Of a stretch of 60,000 nt of DNA, positions 45,151 through 55,884 are shown in pieces. The position numbers were made by a program, and so were the translations under genes. The notes under the pieces are model-generated. The model searched no databases. It was not told where the DNA came from and saw only the letters and a program-made list of their open reading frames with translations. Within the stretch, counting starts at the first letter, position 1. Every line of letters starts with the position of its first letter. The DNA is from Cryptomeria japonica (taxonomy: Eukaryota > Streptophyta > Pinopsida > Cupressales > Cupressaceae). The stretch spans positions 262,372,925 to 262,432,924 of the forward strand of contig NC_081415.1 in the NCBI RefSeq assembly GCF_030272615.1, in the 5' to 3' direction.

Positions 45151-45679
45151 TGATGCAAAAATATGGTACAATCTGGTACAAGGAGGATGATATAGGTTCC
45201 CCCCTCTTAAGATGTCAACACAACCCTATTTTGATGTCTTAAGGAAGCTAGGAACAAGGACACCCGCCTTCAACGCCGAGGAGATATCCTTTAGGAAAGA
45301 ATTTCATAAATCCAAGATAAAGAGGGGAAACTCTTCAAGTGGGGATAAGATTGTTGAAAAAGAGATATCTTTCAACAAGTGTAAAGAGGATCCTTGGAGG
45401 AGAAGAGATCTTTGCTCAAAAGACATCTACCTCCAAGAGGAGTTCTTGAACAAACATAATATCTTCTACTAAAATAAGGGAATGAGAACAATAATACATA
45501 CTTTCTTCCTATTTCTAGGTGAAAGAGATTCTTGATGAAGGATGAGACAATTTTGACCCAATGTGAAGGGTAAGTTTATAATAGATATACATTTCCAAGT
45601 GAAAAAGAGGTTGTAGAAAAAGACATACACCTCTTTCATAAGAAAGAATCCTTTAGAAAATAACAACTTCACACAAGGA

Positions 45680-46175
45680 ATGACATCAAATCATAAGCAA
45701 ACACCACTCAACAAAGGAAAAGTGGATCCTTAGAAAAGGAAAGGAGACAGATCATTTCCCCCCAAGTGTAAGGACAATGAGAAGAATTACACAACTTCCA
45801 AAGAGAGATTATCCATAAGAGACGTATTGTTTCAAACAAAGAATAGGCCCTAACCAAGGGTAATACATGTACTCACATGAAGGATAATTCCATGCAAGAA
45901 AGGGCATCAAGTTATAAACAATGCAACGCAAAAGAAGAGGTAATCTTCAAAGAGAGAGAGAAAGATAAAGGAAGGATCACAAAAATCCTCTAAGGAGAGA
46001 TTATTCATAAGAGACGTGCTATTTCAAACAAGGAATAGATCCTAACCAAGGAACACACATGTGCTCACATGAAGGATACTTCCATGCCAAAAAGGACATC
46101 AAGATATGAAGAATGCAATTCATAAAGGAAATAGTAAATCCTTAGAAAGAGGAGAGATAATATTCTCGCCCCCCA
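45680..46175. repeat. Tandem repeat, period about 200 bp, in element E
   Basis: AGAGATTATCCATAAGAGAC (45801) recurs as AGAGATTATTCATAAGAGAC (46002). The following CCTAACCAAGG, CTCACATGAAGGATA and CCATGC.A blocks are in the same order. AAATCCTTAGAAAG (about 46137) and the following CCCCCCAAGC.T correspond to GGATCCTTAGAAAA (about 45725) and CCCCCCAAGTGT, giving a third partial unit. Confidence 0.75.
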
Positions 46176-48193
46176 AGCATAGAGACAAGAATAAATAGAC
46201 TATTATGTTGCCCACTAAGTATGATTGCACCTGAAATTGTACCACCATGAATGACAATGAACCCCCAATTGGTAGACTAACAATGTCACATAGTGAGGAG
46301 AAAAATATTAGGAACTTGAATGTTATTTGAAATGATTATGAGAAATGTGTCATTCATTGTCACATGTTACTTTTATGATCCCTAAATCGATATAATGTTG
46401 TATTTTTATTTTCAAATCTTGACACCCATTAGTAGAATTACCATGAATTTGATGATACTTGCAAAAGGAGGAATTTTCAAGATGTTTTCTACTCTTCCTT
46501 CTTCTTTTAGGCCAAAGAAGAGAGATTAAATTGGTGTAAAGAAGATTGGAAAAAACATTTTCTTATTTTAATACGATATTGGAATGAGAAGATGTGGATT
46601 CACTAGACAATGGAGGAGGGGATGTTGACAAATGAAGAGGTTGGAAACCTAGCTTTACATTAGAAGAGTGTGATTTCTCACAACTTTCAAGAATTTGTTG
46701 CACACATCCTAAAACTTGTCCATTGTATTCATCACATGTAGAATAAAGAGAGGGTTCACTCTTAGGTGGAATTGGATTGAAGTTTAAAGAGACCTAATAA
46801 ATTTCAGGACATGTGTTCGGATAAAAAATTTAAGTATCAAATTCAAGTATCTTAGATTTTCTACAAAAAGAAGGTGTGAAATCTAAGGACCCCCAATCAT
46901 CCTCCAATAGTTCTTCTTTAGGAACTTCTTTAGTAGGAGATGGCATATTTGTCTTAATTGGAGAGAGGATTGTAGGAACTAACAAAGTATATTGTGCTTC
47001 AATTCATATTTTTCATCTGTTTTCAAAGAAAACACTTCATTATTAAATGTGTAAGGAACTAGATGATAATCAAGAATAGTTTTTGTTCTTTGCTGAGGTT
47101 GGGAGACATCTTGATGAAGGTGGACAACAACCTTAATTTCCTTAGAAATATGAATGGTATTGATTTGATACTGGTTAGGTTCTTCATTTTTGGGATATAG
47201 AACATCGGAAACATTATAATAATGAGAAATAGGATCATCCTCTTTCTCTAAGGTATATTTGTGATTAAGACTAACATTAGGAAAGAGACTATAATATGTA
47301 ATTAATGCTTCATCTCTAGGGGGTCAATCATGAAAAGAAGGTATGACATTGCTAGGAAAGGTAGCCACAATATCATCCTCTTGCACCAAATAATCCTTAT
47401 CTGGGAGGTAAATTTTAGGAGAAGTATGAACATCATTCCCCAAAGATCCATTTTTAGGAGGGAGATTTTTGAAAGAAGTGTTCATATTCTCTTCTTGCAC
47501 CAATGTTCTCTCATTGGTAGGACTAATTTTAGGAGGGGGTAGATAATAGCTATGAATGAAAGGGAGAGATGAGTTATCATCATATGCATGAAAGGGAACA
47601 TCATGAACATATTTAATGTAACATGAAATTGAACTAGGAAAATAAAATAATAATTCCATATGTTCTTATGATCAAACAAGAAACTCACATGTCATGTAAT
47701 GTTCACTCAATATATGCATTGAAAATATAATAAAGGAAGGAACTTTTGAATTTCAAATTTGAAAATTGTGATTAAATAATGTAAAATTTTGTAAAAGTGA
47801 TTGATTATCCAATTGATTAAGAAATTTGAATTGAAAGATCATAACATAGCATATCATAAAGATCAAATCTGAAATCGGATTTGAAAAATTATGCAACCCA
47901 CAAACACAACGAACCAAAATAAATTAGGGTTTTGTGATTTAAACCTCTAAATTTATGTATTTTAATGAAAATAAGATCTATGAATACAAAATTAAAATTT
48001 AAAATGTTCACAAATCATATATGAAACAACTAAACCAAATTGGACAACTCACAAGCTCAATTTAGAATTTAAAAATTAGGGTTTTGTTGATTTATCCTCT
48101 AAATTTTTGAAATTAAATTTATAAATGTAAATTTGAATTTTAAATTGCATAAACATTTATATTTGAGAACACAAATCAGAATTAAATATATAA

Positions 48194-48209
48194 GGAGTCA
48201 GGTTCACCA
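48194..48209 (-). other. PBS of element E
   Basis: Minus strand TGGTGAACCTGACTCC, three bases after the 5' LTR end. The first nine bases are identical to the PBS of element A. Confidence 0.7.
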
Positions 48210-48212
48210 AAA

Positions 48213-49395
48213 TGTAATGGTGAAAATTAGGGTTTCCACCATTGGATGTAGTAAAACCATTAATTTTGCTTAGGGACTCTCACATTCAAAAGAGGGTTCC
48301 AATCCAATAGATCTAGTCATAAATCAATAAGAATTAGGACTGATAAATCTGATTGAATTGGGGTTTTTTTTATTATGTGAATTAATCAAACCTCTTTTGT
48401 AAGTTGAATTGCTGAAATTAGGGTAAATGTGCCAAAATGAAGGTGAAAATGCAGAAACAATAAGCTATAGTTGTGGGATTGAACCACAAACCTGAATCTA
48501 AGCAATGTAAGAAGATTCAGGCCTATTCCTAGGAAGAGCTCCTAAAATTTCAGGACTGTTTCACCCATGCCATGGTCCTTCAAACATTTTGCACTCCAAT
48601 GGGGGATCAATTTATCATTGTAAATAATGCTTATTTTGAAGATCACATGTATGTACATGTTTCTTGCACATATAAAGAAGGGGAAATAGGTTGGGAATAG
48701 GGGTTTGCCTAAGTCAAACCCCGGTTTAGGAATTAACCTTGAATGAAATGTTGCAAATACTAAAATAAATGATAGAAAGATAAACCTCCAATCTGCAATG
48801 ACTGATAATGATGCTTTGCTTCTTGAATGTAACCACATATGTATGAAATGAAATTGAACATGACAAAACCCTAATCACACACACAATTTTGCATATGAAT
48901 GATGTAATGTCGCTCCACAATGGAATAAATGAAGAATATGCAACCTTGAATATCTCTAGAAATTCTTGATGATGAATTCTTCAATGCTTAAATGATAGAT
49001 TGCTTGAATGGGTTCCTTATGACTCTCTTGTTCTCCTATGTGATTATTCTGTATGATGAAATGAGAGGTATGGATCTCCTTATATACTTACCCACTGAAA
49101 AACACCTTAATTTTATGACATAGGTTGACATGGAGATCACAACCCCGATAGCTCATTGTGACTATTGAGAGGGGCCAAATTAAGTTCCTATTTGAGAGGA
49201 CCAAGGTGCCATGCCCTGGTCCTACCATATTTTAGGGCCAAAATCAAGGGGCCATGTGATGTGTAGAGTGAAAATGAGGCTATATTTGAATTGTATGAGC
49301 ATAATTAGGTCCTAGTTTGTCTTCAGGACATGAAATCTAAGAGGAGGACCAAAACATCAACTAAATTGTAATGGAGTACAATTTAGGATGCTACA
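48213..49395 (-). repeat. 5' LTR of element E
   Basis: 1183 bp, starting TGTAATGGTGAAAATTAGGG and ending GATGCTACA, followed by GAAAG. Minus-strand ORFs inside it (48542-48838) are not genes. Confidence 0.88.
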
Positions 49396-49400
49396 GAAAG

Positions 49401-49846
49401 TGATTTGAATAATTATTTTGCCTCTGTTGAAAAAGTGATGATGTTTCTACAAGTATGAATCTATACAAAAAAATATTGCCTTGATTCCACCGGTCTCAAA
49501 ATTTGACAAATTGACAAGTGATTTTAGACTTCTTAGGCCTCTTGAGCACGATGGTAACCTCCATGTCACTCCAAAGTGCCTAGATTTTTTATCATGCCCT
49601 AAATTTTTCCTTAATTTTTGTGCCCTTAATCAAATTGACCCAATTTTCAACTACTCATATTTTGACAAAATGATAGTCGATCTTATGGTTTTTGGATGCT
49701 ATAAATGCAATAATGAGGCTCATTTTTCTCCAAAGTTGATAAAAAAAATTTCAACCTCTAGATCCACAAAAAATCAAGTCTTTAACCCTACAATGCTTTT
49801 GAGAAATGAAACCCTCAAAGCTTGAGAAGGGATTTGCCAAACTTGT
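49401..49846. other. Unassigned sequence with a 114-codon plus-strand ORF
   Basis: The ORF 49481-49825 encodes a Cys-containing peptide with CYKCNNEAHFSPK, which loosely recalls a zinc knuckle (C-x2-C-x4-H) without the last Cys. It has no other recognisable feature and stands antisense to a possible minus-strand retroelement internal region that would start at the PBS-like site 49847. I cannot decide between the two readings. Confidence 0.3.
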
Positions 49847-49858
49847 CCTTTGATACCA
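49847..49858 (-). other. PBS-like site, minus strand
   Basis: Minus strand TGGTATCAAAGG directly follows a CAACA end (plus strand TGTTGAATTTTGCAAC from 49859). This is the usual copia or TRIM arrangement of LTR end plus Met-type PBS. The matching LTR to the right (49859 to perhaps 50150-50270) has no confirmed partner. Confidence 0.45.
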
Positions 49859-50279
49859 TGTTGAATTTTGCAACACAAACACCTACAAGATTAAATGGAA
49901 AATGAAGAACACCTTCCACTAATAAGAGCAACAAAACAAAGCTATATTCCTCAAAAGCAAAGATTACATAATGAATTACAATTGTATAATGATTTTCTTA
50001 TAAATGAAGCACAAAGATGCCCTAAGCCAAAAATAGGAGAAGTAAATTACAATGCATGAGGAGCTAAAAAAAGCTCAAATCTAGCTAAAATAGAAGCACA
50101 AAGCTAAACTAGAAGTACAACTAAGTGAACTTATGCAAAAAAAGCATAACTAGTTGTTAAAATTCTCTAAAAGATATCACTCCCAATTTATGCATAAGAT
50201 ATTTAATTGTATCATCATAATCTATTTTTCTATGTCATAACCATCTTTCATCTTTTTGTCCCAAAAAAATATTTCTTTT

Positions 50280-52498
50280 TTTTTATATCATTGAGGTTAT
50301 ACACATAAGAATTTGTCCTTCTGTAACAAGCTTGCCAATAATTGCTTCTATAATTTCATATCCTCTTGCTTTGAATCAAGGTTTTTATCCCTTGTCACAC
50401 ATTTGACTTACACTTAAAATTTTATGTTTCAAATCTTCAATATATAAAACATCATATATTTCTTAGTTTTCCCACCATGAAGACTAAAGTTGCCTTTTTC
50501 CAAATATCTTTACAACTAAAATGTCAACAAGTCTTATGGATTTGCGATTTCAATTTTTTCAGACTAATAAAATTTCTTTTACCTCCAGTCATGAGGCTAG
50601 AACATTTGCTATCAATGATCCATAGATTATTCTTACTCTATGCATGCAATGCAGTCTGAGCAATCTGGTTTAGAAGGCTTCAAAATTCACTTCTACAACG
50701 TCTTGCAATATGTCCAAAATTATTACACTTGTAACATATGACATTGAAATCAAACATATGTATTCTTGTTCACAAGATTAATCTTCCTTATAGGGGACCT
50801 TCTACAATCTACTTTTTTATGACCAAATTAATTGCAAATAAAATAATAACAAAAAAAAAAAAGAATGACCGAACATGTTATTGTAAGATTTTCTACCCAG
50901 TGTTGTCCTTCTTACTCTCTTCTATATACTAGCATGAATGAAGGAATCTTCTTTCTTTTTGAAATCTTCAATCTCCTTAGATTGATCAAATCCTAAACTT
51001 CTAGAGGCATTCACATCGGGAAATTTTACAAAGGATGTTTAGTAGTCTTTGTGCTTTGATTTTCATCAAATCCAATATCAATTTTGATGTAATGATCTCT
51101 TCTATAAGTTTAGTTCTCTTTCCAAAATTTAAATTCTTATTCAGCTGACTATTAGCCACATTAGCTTTCTCCAAGTCCTTTCTGAAGGATACAACTTCTA
51201 CCTCAAGCCTTTTACAATCCTTTTTTTCTGTTTTTAATTTTTTTGACATGACATCTTCTATCTACTTGGCTTCTTCTATCTAAACTTTCAGATCTATAAT
51301 AACTTTTTCTAATTCATTTAACTTCTACTCTTATTTTTTATTTTCCTTTTTTACTATCTTTAGATCATCTAGGGCAAAAACTAGTTCTCCTTGAAGATCA
51401 ACTTCAACAATTTTCCTTCTTCATCTTTTAAGTTCACATTTTTTGTATTGCCACCTGAAATTTCAATTCCAATGAGTAGAGAATTTTCTCTTTTATTTTC
51501 ACTTTAAGAGGTCCATTGGTCACACTCATTAGATGAATATCTATCTTCCTTAAAGTATAAGCTCTTCTTATACTTTTGAAAGTTCTTATTCTTCGAATCC
51601 TTGTACATCTCTTCTAAAAGGACTCATCATTGCTTACTTTGCAAGGATATTTTAAAGCAAGGAGACCTTTTTTCACCACAATTGAGACATTTGAAAGACA
51701 ACTTGCTTTTATACTTATCAGAGCCCCTATTTAACTTCCTCACAAAATTTTCTTCTTCAAGATACAATTCATCCTTGGGGTTAGAATATTCATTCTTCTT
51801 TGATGCCTTGAAGGTTGCCTCTCTCCTTGAAATTTTATCATTCACAATCCTCATTTCATATGCAGTTAGTATACTATTTTTTTCATCCATAGTTAGAATG
51901 TTCAAATTTGTAGCTTCTTCAACTACAAATTTTTTTACTCAAACCTTGGGGGAAGGGATATGAGTACCATTTTAACGATCATTTCTTGACCAAGTCCTCT
52001 AATGATATTGGCAATTTCATCCACCCAGAGAAGGTATATGACAATATTCTCTTTGTTCATTTTTAGACTTTCAAATTGTCCTTGGTAGGTTTGAAGTTTT
52101 TTCTTGCTTAACCTTGTCATCACCTTCATAATTATTGTAAATATTGACCCAAATATCCTTTGTTGTCGTGTAGTGCATTATCTTGGCAAACCCATAGTTA
52201 GATAAACCACATAAAATTGCATTCTTTGAATCTCTTTCATTATTCTCATAAGATTTATTTCTAGCCTAATCTCTTGGAAGATTCTTAGGAATTTTGTAAC
52301 CAGCTAGAACTGATTGCCAAACATCAAACCCTAATGCCATCAAGTAGGATTCCATCCTTAGACTCCAAAAAGCATAGGCAAATCCATCAAATAGTAGTGT
52401 CTTGTTTGAAGAAACACCTTATGTTGTTGTGTTGTGTGTCATCCTAGATATACGTCAAGTTGTTAAGCTTCACCAAGGAACTTATCTTTGATATCAAT
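50280..52498 (-). pseudogene. gag: Element F: copia gag to pre-integrase region
   Basis: On the minus strand after the PBS (52486-52497): a UBN2-type gag, with LQTYQGQFESLKMNKENIVI and EIANIIRGLGQEMIVKMVLI SLPPRFE (52129-51935). A first knuckle region FKCLNCGEK (about 51690, last residues altered) follows. Next is a Lys/Glu-rich coiled coil (51249-51001, KKDCKRLEVEVVSFRKDLEK) and a perfect second knuckle CYKCNNFGHIARRC (50695-50736). Protease start WIIDSKCSSLMTGGKRNF (about 50620-50565) has Lys for the catalytic-loop Gly. Pre-integrase remnants reach about 50280. Stops are frequent. Confidence 0.75.
52486..52497 (-). other. PBS of element F
   Basis: Minus strand TTGATATCAAAG, one base after the LTR end GTGTCTAACA. 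It is a diverged form of the TTGGTATCAGAG copia PBS. Confidence 0.6.
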
Positions 52499-52801
52499 TG
52501 TTAGACACATAAATATTGAAGGGGGGGGAGGGGGGGGGGGGGGGTTGAATAAGTATTATAAATTTTTTCAATTAAATCACTTCATTCATAATACATCAAA
52601 ATATTATAGATAATAGTGCAAGTAATAAACACATATACAGAAGAGAACACCACATTTATGTAAAAACCATGGTGAGAATAGCCACTTGGATTTATCGTCT
52701 AAATACAACCTCACAAAATTACAAAGAACTTACAAAATTTTATAGGCACCAATCCACACGAGACACCAATCCCCTTATAACGAATTTGTAGGCCAACCTA
52801 C
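52499..52801 (-). repeat. 5' LTR (3' part) of element F
   Basis: Plus strand starts TGTTAGACACATAAATATTG and runs into a long G tract (about 52521-52542 with one A), which is the C-rich LTR tail on the minus strand. At 52801 it abuts a second LTR with its own G tract, so it is either truncated or split by that LTR. A GAGACACCAATCCC match between about 52760 and 53940 suggests that part of the same LTR may lie beyond. Confidence 0.6.
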
Positions 52802-54061
52802 TGTTAAACATTCCAGACAATTGAGAGGGGGGGGGGGGGGGGCGTGAATCAGTTATATATTAACAATATATTACTTTTCCTACATAAACAGATCCAAAAA
52901 ATTAAAACTCATATTACTTAACTATAAACACATATGAACATGAAATAACACACACATGCAATACCAAATATGACGTGGAATAACTAAGAAGGGAAAAACC
53001 ACAGAGAATGTTAGTTCCCAATATGAAAACACCTATTAGGGTGACACCGGGTAAGGTAATTTTTACAAAGATGGATCATTGCCAGAATGCTCATTACAGG
53101 TGAGCTCATTGCTCGGCTAAAACTGGCAGAAAAAAGGAGGGTTCACTACCCAAAGGAAGAAAGAAATAATCCACCACAAAGGTACACCTGCCACATAGTT
53201 GTAATGCAAAAGAAACCTTAGGCTCACTACAATTGGTACCAAACAACATCAACATACAACCATACTGATTAACCACTTCACATCAACAAAGATATATCTT
53301 TTTTTTACAATCAAATTCCTTCTGCGAATCCTTCTATGTATTTATTACATTACAATCATTCTTTATATATACCGATCTCCAACATAGATTTTCCAAGTCA
53401 GTCAAGGAGATAATAAAACAAAATTCAAAATAGGTCTTCACTAAGCATTCCCATGGTGGAAAGGAATGAGAACTAAACCTCACCATAATGAACCAACATG
53501 TTATCCAAACGCCGTAATTACTAGACCAAAAGATAGAGCATCTGGGGTCAATTGAACCAGGAAAGAACATAGTGAAAAACACATTTTTGGAGCACACCAA
53601 CATGTACCAAATCAGAATAACAAAGATACATACATGATAAGCATAAATCCAATAACACAATGGGAGAACTGGAAATGTAGAACAATGCTTAACTCTGCAA
53701 ACTCTACAAGACAATCATTTAATCACTGCATAAACTTCCAGAGCACAACTTATAGATACCAAAACATGAGAGTAGTTCTCAAGGTAATATCCAACAACAT
53801 GCCACCACATCATGAGAATATCTGCAACAAATTAGAAATGCAAAGGAAAACCAAAATATTGAAACACAAGATCAGTATGTTGACATCACTGGAAACCATA
53901 CTGAAACATCAAGCAACTTCACATTTGCAACACCTACATGAGACACCAATCCCATTAATTGAGAACCAACTCAAATCTAGAGGGACCAACTCAATTACAA
54001 TGAAAGATATAGGAATATAAAGGAAATTATCATGTAGACCTTTCCAGTTCAACCATCAACA
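52802..54061 (-). repeat. Second copia LTR, minus strand
   Basis: Plus strand starts TGTTAAACATTCC, then a 15-G tract (52827-52841) and GGCGTGAATCAG, mirroring CTGGTTCACCCCC...CTAACA of element C. At 52990-53025 it has GGGAAAAACCACAG..GTTCCCA, the complement of the family block. The end is set at CCATCAACA by analogy with TGTTG starts, so it is uncertain by tens of bases. No target duplication found. Confidence 0.6.
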
Positions 54062-54211
54062 TCTGATAGATCTAATATACTTCACAACACAATTATAGCA
54101 TGGACAAGATATTGCATTTTCTCTTGCAAATTTATCCACATGTATACACTAACCACCTTTTTAACTAAATCATTGAACTCTCACCTACCTCATGTAAAGT
54201 ATTGTCATGTC
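54062..54211. other. No recognisable feature
   Basis: Short AT-rich interval between a copia LTR and the palindrome array; no motif seen. Confidence 0.5.
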
Positions 54212-54441
54212 TAATTAAATAAATATTTTATTTATTTAATTATCTAAGCCTAATTCTTCTATTAATTAAATAAATTTTTATTTATTTAATTAATTCATTT
54301 ATCCTCTTCTAGCCTTATTTCTCATTTAAATAAATACATTTATTTATTTAAATTATCCCTTTCCTAAATTAAATAAATATTTTATTTATTTAATTGTCCT
54401 ACTTCTTCTATTAATTAAATAAATCTTTATTTATTTAATTG
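54212..54441. repeat. Array of five AT palindromes
   Basis: Five blocks of the form TTAAATAAAT-n-ATTTATTTAA (54213-54240, 54261-54294, 54324-54353, 54366-54395, 54410-54441) are separated by C/T-rich spacers. CTTCTATTAATTAAATAAA recurs at 54258 and 54406, and block 1 recurs as block 4, giving a higher-order period near 150 bp. Similar palindromes occur in the element A LTRs (11640-11960 and 41580-41870). Confidence 0.85.
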
Positions 54442-54960
54442 ATTCATTATCCTTTTCTACACATGACACATGTCATTCATCTCTTAATTCCTACACTACC
54501 TACCTCTTTCATTATTTTGGTATTTCTTTTACCTACCCTCTAATCCTAGCCGACCTCTCTTTTTACACCTCTCAATCTTAACCCTACATTTCTTATTGTG
54601 TCTTCTATTTAAGGAGATGCTTTCTTCATTGTCAAACCCTAATGAGACATGCCTAACTACTTGATCAATTGATTACACTACAATTCCACTTGCAACCACA
54701 TTCCGTTCTTTGTTGAGCTCTTGTGCATACAAAAATCTGAGAGCAAGTATATCAAGCAAGATCAATGGAGATAGGAAGAATGGAGATCAAAACCCTATTG
54801 GACATGTGATGGTATAATCTTTGTGATTTTGAGTTATTTTGCATTGTCTTAGGTTATCTTCATATGTTATGGTGGATCTTTGTTCATTGTTAGGCTAGGG
54901 TTTGGTGGTTGAATCCATTTTAGTCTTTCAATATTGTTGTTATTGTTATCCATTTTCACC
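54442..54960 (+). other. Probable old gypsy LTR with promoter-like segment
   Basis: Downstream of the palindrome array the order TCTTCTATTTAAGGAGATGC (a TATA-like box near 54604) followed by TTCATTGTCAAACCC, GACATGCC and a Cys-poor T/C-rich stretch resembles the U3-R part of a Tat-type LTR in plus orientation. No PBS or partner LTR is found. Assignment is tentative. Confidence 0.35.
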
Positions 54961-55171
54961 ATATACAGTACTCATTTAGAGTATTAGGATATCGCAATAT
55001 TATTGCTTATCATCTAATCATCAAATATCATTGATTATCATCAACCAACAATAATTTCATAGTACATTAAATTATATTAAAAATTAATATTTATAAGAGA
55101 TATTAGTACTAACATTTATGTTTATGTGGGATTTAATAGTTGATGTTTGAGGATGATTTGAGATAGGTCCA

Positions 55172-55880
55172 TTAGGGCACCATATCAGCCATTTCATTTG
55201 GCCTAAAGAGTTACATGGTATAAATTTTTGCACATACATGTTTACAAATTAGATATTGTATATGCATATTTCATTTAAATTCTCATTAAACAAATTATAT
55301 ATTAATTTATACATGTCGATCTCATTTTACTCTTGTAGGAAACTCTTAGTGTGGGTGAGGTGCCTCATTTATTAGCATCTAACACCACAACTATTGACCA
55401 AGGAAAGGTAATTGAATTATTAGTTTCAAGAGCTTACATGTAATTTACATAACTTATTGTAGCATTCAATTTAGATATTAACTATTCAATTGTATTAAAT
55501 GATTATAAATGTGCATAGATTGATTGTCGCACATTCTTGTCATTTTTATAGATCAACCAATTGACTTTTCATCAATGTTGAATTCTCCCAACGCAGTTGA
55601 TTTCACAATGCAAGAGGTATGTGTTTACTTTTATATTCTTGATATGTTTAGATAGAAGTATCTAGATATATGTTTAGTTTATGTTTCATTGTCAATTAAA
55701 TTATATCCTAATTTGTATCAATTTTATTTTGTTCATGTTATAGTATTTTACCCGAGTTGACAGTATGATGGAGCATCTACCAATAGTATATTCTAGGATT
55801 CTTGATCGTCATAGGGGAGCATCATATGTGGATTGTCAAGGATATATAGAAAAGGGACAAGGAGATGACCTTGACAAATA
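55172..55880 (+). other. Possible spliced coding fragment (unrecognised)
   Basis: Candidate exons: 55172-55219 (IGPLGHHISHFIWPKELH), 55340-55408 (ETLSVGEVPHLLASNTTTID then QGK, followed by GTAATT), a segment ending at 55616 (MLNSPNAVDFTMQE, followed by GTATGT) and 55744-55880 (after TTATAG; YFTRVDSMMEHLPIVYSRIL then DRHRGASYVDCQGYIEKGQG and DDLDK, stop TAG). The last two join in phase 0. The second and third do not join in a simple phase. No domain is recognised. It could be a host gene relic, a captured exon set or chance. Confidence 0.25.
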
Positions 55881-55884
55881 GATC

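Larger units (their letters stand above)
44213..48193 (-). other. Internal non-coding domain of element E
   Basis: There is no convincing protein. The longest frames (47324-47659 minus, 111 codons; 45212-45472 plus, 86 codons) have no motif. The 47324-47659 frame encodes repeated Pro/Asn/Glu-rich LVQE..N and LPPKNG/LPDKD strings. Clusters of direct repeats occupy 44620-45200 and 45660-46175. AT-rich sequence fills 47700-48190. The sequence next to the PBS could be a leader with packaging function, but I see no specific signal. Confidence 0.55.
42985..49395 (-). mobile_element. Element E: non-autonomous LTR retrotransposon (LARD-like), minus strand
   Basis: LTRs 42985-44198 and 48213-49395 have TGTAATG...CTACA ends. 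The target duplication GAAAG is perfect, the PBS is at 48194-48209, and a purine-rich tract lies beside the other LTR. Total 6.4 kb, with an internal domain of about 4.0 kb. No gag, protease, RT, RNase H or integrase motif is visible on either strand inside. It is therefore a large retrotransposon derivative needing proteins from another element. Its PBS is of the same type as that of element A. Confidence 0.85.

Noticed and set aside
52517-52545. Long G tract as G-quadruplex or sequencing gap
   Set aside because: It is the complement of the C-rich tail present in all copia LTRs here. A quadruplex is possible but nothing specific supports a regulatory role, and the exact length may be unreliable.
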